The translations under genes and the position numbers were made by a program. This document shows positions 60,987 to 64,000 of a stretch of DNA of 64,000 nucleotides, piece after piece (the first letter of the stretch is position 1; the number at the start of each line of letters is the position of its first letter). Source of the stretch: Flavobacterium dankookense. Its GTDB lineage: Bacteria > Bacteroidota > Bacteroidia > Flavobacteriales > Flavobacteriaceae. The notes beneath the pieces are model-generated. The model searched no databases. It had not been told where the DNA came from and worked only from the letters and a program-made list of their open reading frames with translations. The stretch lies in contig NZ_SNXR01000011.1 of the NCBI RefSeq assembly GCF_004362665.1, positions 62,001-126,000 of the forward strand, written 5' to 3'.

Positions 60987-61795
60987 TGCGAATGACCGAA
61001 ACTGTAAAGCAGTTATTGATAATTAATATTATATTTTACATTGGTTCGCAGTTTGTTGCGATATCTTATCCATTGTTTTCATTGTACTATCCTGAGAATG
61101 ATAATTTTAGAGCTTGGCAACCGCTAACAAGTATGTTTATGCATGCGCCAATGCCAAATTTGATGCATATAGTTTTCAATATGTTTGCGTTGGTTTCTTT
61201 TGGTTCTGCTTTAGAACATTTTTGGGGAGCAAAAAAGTTTATCTTTTTCTATATTTCATGTGGACTTGGTGCTGCATTGTTGCATTTAGGAGTAAGTTAT
61301 TTTCAAATACATGCAGTTTTAGACGAGCTTTCCATTTTGAATTTTTCTGATGGCGATTTAAAAATATTATTAAACACAGATTATTCCACTGTCTTTGGCT
61401 CAGATGGTCAAATGATGGAAGGAAAAGTGAAAACAATTTTGGATACAGCAAAGTGTACTCAAGAGCAATTTAATGTCTTAGTAACAGCTATTCAAGAATT
61501 TCAAACACCATCTGTTGGTGCATCTGGAGCTATTTATGGATTACTGACTGCCTTTGCTTTTATGTTTCCCAATGCAGAGTTGGCTTTGATGTTTATTCCT
61601 ATTCCAATAAAAGCGAAATATTTTGTTCCGGGAATTATTGCCATCGATTTATTTTTAGGTTTCAAAGGAAGTTCACTTTTTGGAAGTGGTGGAACTGGAA
61701 TTGCACATTTTGCTCACATTGGCGGAGCAATTACTGGATTTGTAATGATGTGGTATTGGAAGAAAAACTCTTTTAATAAAAACCGTTGGAATTAG
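60983..61795 (+). CDS. rhomboid family intramembrane serine protease 1
   Basis: 270 residues, six TM segments. Early motif QPLTSMFMHAPMPNLMHIVFNMFALVSFGSALEHFWG, catalytic Ser181 in VGASGAIYG and His245 in HFAHIGGAITG. Between the second and third core segments is an insertion of about 65 residues (from about 115 to 178; ILNFSDGDLKILLN, MMEGKVKTILDTAKCTQE), probably a loop outside the membrane core. The start ATG overlaps the mutL stop (ATGA), so the gene is translationally coupled to mutL; another ATG follows at once. Function: cleavage of membrane protein TM helices; substrates unknown. Confidence 0.92.
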   Translation: MMRMTETVKQLLIINIIFYIGSQFVAISYPLFSLYYPENDNFRAWQPLTSMFMHAPMPNLMHIVFNMFALVSFGSALEHFWGAKKFIFFYISCGLGAALLHLGVSYFQIHAVLDELSILNFSDGDLKILLNTDYSTVFGSDGQMMEGKVKTILDTAKCTQEQFNVLVTAIQEFQTPSVGASGAIYGLLTAFAFMFPNAELALMFIPIPIKAKYFVPGIIAIDLFLGFKGSSLFGSGGTGIAHFAHIGGAITGFVMMWYWKKNSFNKNRWN

Positions 61796-61796
61796 T

Positions 61797-62660
61797 ATGA
61801 GTATAATTGAAGATTTAAAATTGCAGTACCGAATTGGCGGCATTTCAAATAAAATGATTTATTGGAATGTTGGTTTTTTTATAGTGTCAATTCCGTTATT
61901 TTATCAATTCAAATTGGGCGTTTTTGATTACCCAAATTGGTTGGCAGTTTCCTCTGAACCTAATGTTGTGTTTTACAAACCTTGGACGTTAGTAACGTAT
62001 GCTTTTTTTCATTATGGCTTTTTTCATTTGTTTTTTAACATGATGATTTTAAATTTTTCTAGCCGATTGTTTCTAACTTATTTTACTCAAAAACAATATT
62101 TAGGATTATATTTTCTCGCCGCTATTTTTTCAGGTTTAGTATTTGTTTTGAGTTTTTATCTGTTAGGAAATTCTGCAATGATGGTTGGCGCTTCTGCTGC
62201 AATAATGGCTTTGTTGGTTGCTACAACTACTTATCAACCTTTAATGGAAATTAGGTTGTTATTGATTGGCAATGTCAAACTTTGGCACATCACAGCCGTT
62301 TTACTCTTAATTGATTTGTTGCAAATTCAAATGAGTAATACTGGTGGACATATTGCTCACTTGAGCGGCGCATTTTTTGGTTATATTTACATTAAATTAT
62401 TACAAAACGGAACTGATTTAAGTAGAATAGTAACCAACACAATTACTTTTTTTGCCACTATTTTTGATAAAAAGAAAACAACTCCTTTTAAAAAAGTACA
62501 TGTTAATGACAAAAAAACTATTGTTAAAAGAGAAAGTAAAATTGTTATTAAAGACAAAACCCAACAACAAATTGATGAAATTTTAGATAAAATTAGTCAA
62601 TCGGGTTATGATAGTTTAACACAAGAGGAAAAAGAATTTTTATTTCAATCAGGGAAATAA
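61797..62660 (+). CDS. rhomboid family intramembrane serine protease 2
   Basis: 287 residues, one base after rhomboid 1. Six TM segments with WTLVTYAFFHYGFFHLFFNMMIL, catalytic Ser133 in MVGASAAIMA and His188 in GGHIAHLSGAFFG. It lacks the large insertion of rhomboid 1. A cytoplasmic C-terminal tail of about 75 residues (KKTTPFKKVHVNDKKT, then QQIDEILDKISQSGYDSLTQEEKEFLFQSG) carries the conserved 'ideiLDKIs..G..sLt.eEk.fL' motif seen in many Bacteroidetes rhomboids. Likely acts together with rhomboid 1. Confidence 0.93.
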   Translation: MSIIEDLKLQYRIGGISNKMIYWNVGFFIVSIPLFYQFKLGVFDYPNWLAVSSEPNVVFYKPWTLVTYAFFHYGFFHLFFNMMILNFSSRLFLTYFTQKQYLGLYFLAAIFSGLVFVLSFYLLGNSAMMVGASAAIMALLVATTTYQPLMEIRLLLIGNVKLWHITAVLLLIDLLQIQMSNTGGHIAHLSGAFFGYIYIKLLQNGTDLSRIVTNTITFFATIFDKKKTTPFKKVHVNDKKTIVKRESKIVIKDKTQQQIDEILDKISQSGYDSLTQEEKEFLFQSGK

Positions 62661-62667
62661 TTTATTG

Positions 62668-63717
62668 ATGAAAAAATTGTCATGGTTTAATAAAGTAGTT
62701 TATGGTTTCAATATTATGTTGATACTATTGACCATTATTGCTTATGTTTTGCCATTTCTTGCGCCAAAAGCATTTCCATTACTTTCGGTTTTAACGCTGA
62801 TTTTACCGCTTTTTTTGTTGTTGAATGCTTTGTTTTTTATTTATTGGTTGCTACAGTTGAAAAGACAATTGATTTTTTCAGGAATTATTCTATTACTTGG
62901 GATAACGTTTATCAATAAGTTTTACAAATTTTCTTCCAATGAAGTTAAAACAGAAGAAAAAGATTTTACGGTGATGAGTTACAACGTTCGTTTATTTAAT
63001 CTTTTCGAATGGATTGAAGATGATACGGTTGGAGATCAAATTTTATCTTTTGTAAATGAGAAAAATCCCGATATACTTTGTGTTCAAGAATATTCAGAAA
63101 ATGCCAATATCGACTTAAGAGTTTATAAATACAAGGCTGTTTTTATGGAAGGCAACAAAATTAAAACAGGTCAAGCAATTTTTTCAAAGTTTCCCATTTT
63201 TAATCAAGGGAATTTGCAAATCAAAGATATTGGCAACAACATTACTTTTGCGGATATTAAAAAGGGAAAAGATACCATTAGAGTGTATAATATTCATTTG
63301 CAATCAATAAAAATTTCTCCTGATGTTAATGAAATTTCCGAACACGTTGAAACCATTAATAAAAATAAATCACAACAAGTTTTTACTAGAATTAGAGATG
63401 CTTTTAAAAAACAAGAACAACAAGCTGAAGTATTAGTTAATCACAGAAAAGAGTGCAATTACCCAATAATTATTGCTGGCGATATGAATAACAGTGCGTT
63501 CTCCTATGTGTATCGTAGCATCAAAGGAAATTTAAACGATTGTTTTGAAGAAGCTGGAAAAGGTTTTGGTCAAACCTATAAGTTCAAATATTATCCTGCT
63601 CGAATTGATTATATTTTTGCTGATAAACGAATGAAAGTGAAGAGCTTTACTAATTTTTCGGAATTTCAAAATTCGGATCATTTTCCGGTAATGGCCCGAG
63701 TTTCTTTTGTGGAGTAA
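62668..63717 (+). CDS. endonuclease/exonuclease/phosphatase family protein
   Basis: 350 residues from the ATG at 62668 (a TTG one codon earlier is ignored). Two to three N-terminal TM segments (about 10-32, 38-60 and 66-82) are followed by an EEP domain: VMSYNVRLFNLFEW, DILCVQEYSEN (catalytic Glu), VYNIHLQSI, IIAGDMNNSAFSYVY and the C-terminal ARIDYIFADKR with SDHFPVMARV (catalytic Asp-His). It is probably a membrane-bound phosphodiesterase or sphingomyelinase-like enzyme with the domain in the periplasm. It lies seven bases after rhomboid 2 and is the fourth gene of a mutL-led operon. Confidence 0.9.
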   Translation: MKKLSWFNKVVYGFNIMLILLTIIAYVLPFLAPKAFPLLSVLTLILPLFLLLNALFFIYWLLQLKRQLIFSGIILLLGITFINKFYKFSSNEVKTEEKDFTVMSYNVRLFNLFEWIEDDTVGDQILSFVNEKNPDILCVQEYSENANIDLRVYKYKAVFMEGNKIKTGQAIFSKFPIFNQGNLQIKDIGNNITFADIKKGKDTIRVYNIHLQSIKISPDVNEISEHVETINKNKSQQVFTRIRDAFKKQEQQAEVLVNHRKECNYPIIIAGDMNNSAFSYVYRSIKGNLNDCFEEAGKGFGQTYKFKYYPARIDYIFADKRMKVKSFTNFSEFQNSDHFPVMARVSFVE

Positions 63718-63718
63718 T

Positions 63719-64000
63719 TTACAATTGCTGCTTTTTCAAATACTCTAAAGCGTGTCTTCCTTCATTAAAAAGTAAATCTAAAATACTTAAATTGTTTAGA
63801 AAACCATTTTTTTCTTCAAAGACTTGAGTGTAAGGCTCAAAAATGGAAGTATCTTTTTTGCCATTAATTAAATGACGTAAATCGGTTTTATCATCAACGT
63901 TATGAAAGTATTCGGTAGTTTCGTTGTAATCAAATTCGAATCGTAAACATTTTGAAACAATTTCCATAGTTTGCAAATTCAAATCCATAAGGAATTTGTG
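63719..64000 (-). CDS. WbqC-like family protein, C-terminal part (partial)
   Basis: The frame stays open to the right edge of the window, so about 94 residues are visible and the N-terminus is missing; the ATG at 63988 is probably internal. The end FEPYTQVFEEKNGFLNNLSILDLLFNEGRHALEYL matches the C-terminal hallmark of WbqC-like proteins (YpQ.F...GF.pNLSILDLLFN.G). These proteins occur in surface polysaccharide loci and other places; the reaction is not settled. It converges on the EEP gene with one base between stop codons. Confidence 0.65.
   Translation of the reverse strand, partial: HKFLMDLNLQTMEIVSKCLRFEFDYNETTEYFHNVDDKTDLRHLINGKKDTSIFEPYTQVFEEKNGFLNNLSILDLLFNEGRHALEYLKKQQL

Noticed and set aside
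1..64000. tRNA, rRNA, IS elements, prophage or CRISPR
   Set aside because: No cloverleaf, rRNA blocks, transposase frames, terminal repeats with target duplication, or repeat-spacer arrays were recognised by eye.

Overview
The window looks like a chromosome piece from a member of the Flavobacteriaceae, most likely Flavobacterium or a close relative. The DNA is AT-rich. Start codons are preceded by the Bacteroidetes -7 promoter element TAnnTTTG and not by strong Shine-Dalgarno sites. Several proteins end in a type IX secretion (T9SS) sorting domain. The housekeeping set (long SecA without a zinc tail, MeaB, a PduO-type cobalamin adenosyltransferase, TonB, a lumazine synthase/MutL/two-rhomboid/endonuclease/WbqC run) also fits that family. 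No rRNA, tRNA, CRISPR array or insertion sequence was recognised.

Layout. 1-2330 is an accessory strip of three poorly conserved genes (HEPN-like, a one-TM protein, a four-TM protein), all on the minus strand. They are separated by structured spacers that resemble integron attC sites. 2.5-13.9 kb holds an ABC-F ATPase, a minus-strand ECF sigma / anti-sigma / vWA operon with SIMPL and haem-binding genes beyond it, a PPK2 kinase, a T9SS cargo protein and a MATE pump. 13.9-28.4 kb is the most distinctive block. Two divergent two-component systems (a 7-TM histidine kinase with a LuxR regulator, and a beta-propeller/Y_Y_Y kinase with a LuxR regulator) are followed by a decayed gene and by two giant secreted leucine-rich-repeat proteins. 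An inverted repeat ACCGTT-N4-AACGGT lies upstream of both giant genes, and a 13-nt part of it lies in the control region between the two kinases. This suggests one regulon: a sensor-controlled surface adhesin or binding locus.

28.4-43 kb is mostly housekeeping: MeaB, an Fsr-like MFS pump, a GlcD-like oxidase, a small outer-membrane barrel, SecA, DUF2795, cobalamin adenosyltransferase, a LolD-like ABC ATPase, a lipoprotein, a methyltransferase and a second ABC-F protein. 43-52.6 kb carries two GT2 glycosyltransferases, a 2-oxoacid dehydrogenase E2, two ECF sigma factors, a CvfB-like S1 protein, a class C serine hydrolase, TonB and a PaiB-like flavoprotein. 52.6-64 kb has an orphan Imm26-like immunity gene, MurB, DUF2461, a rhodanese-thioredoxin lipoprotein, RecF, a TPR membrane protein, RibH, MutL, two rhomboids, an EEP-family enzyme and the C-terminus of a WbqC-like protein at the right edge.

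Non-coding structure is rich: many bidirectional hairpin terminators, two divergent copies of a 85-110 nt Flavobacterium-type intergenic element, gene-leader regions built of short repeated words, two probable leaderless start sites, and several intergenic palindromes. All family calls rest on reading motifs by eye; no database search was run.
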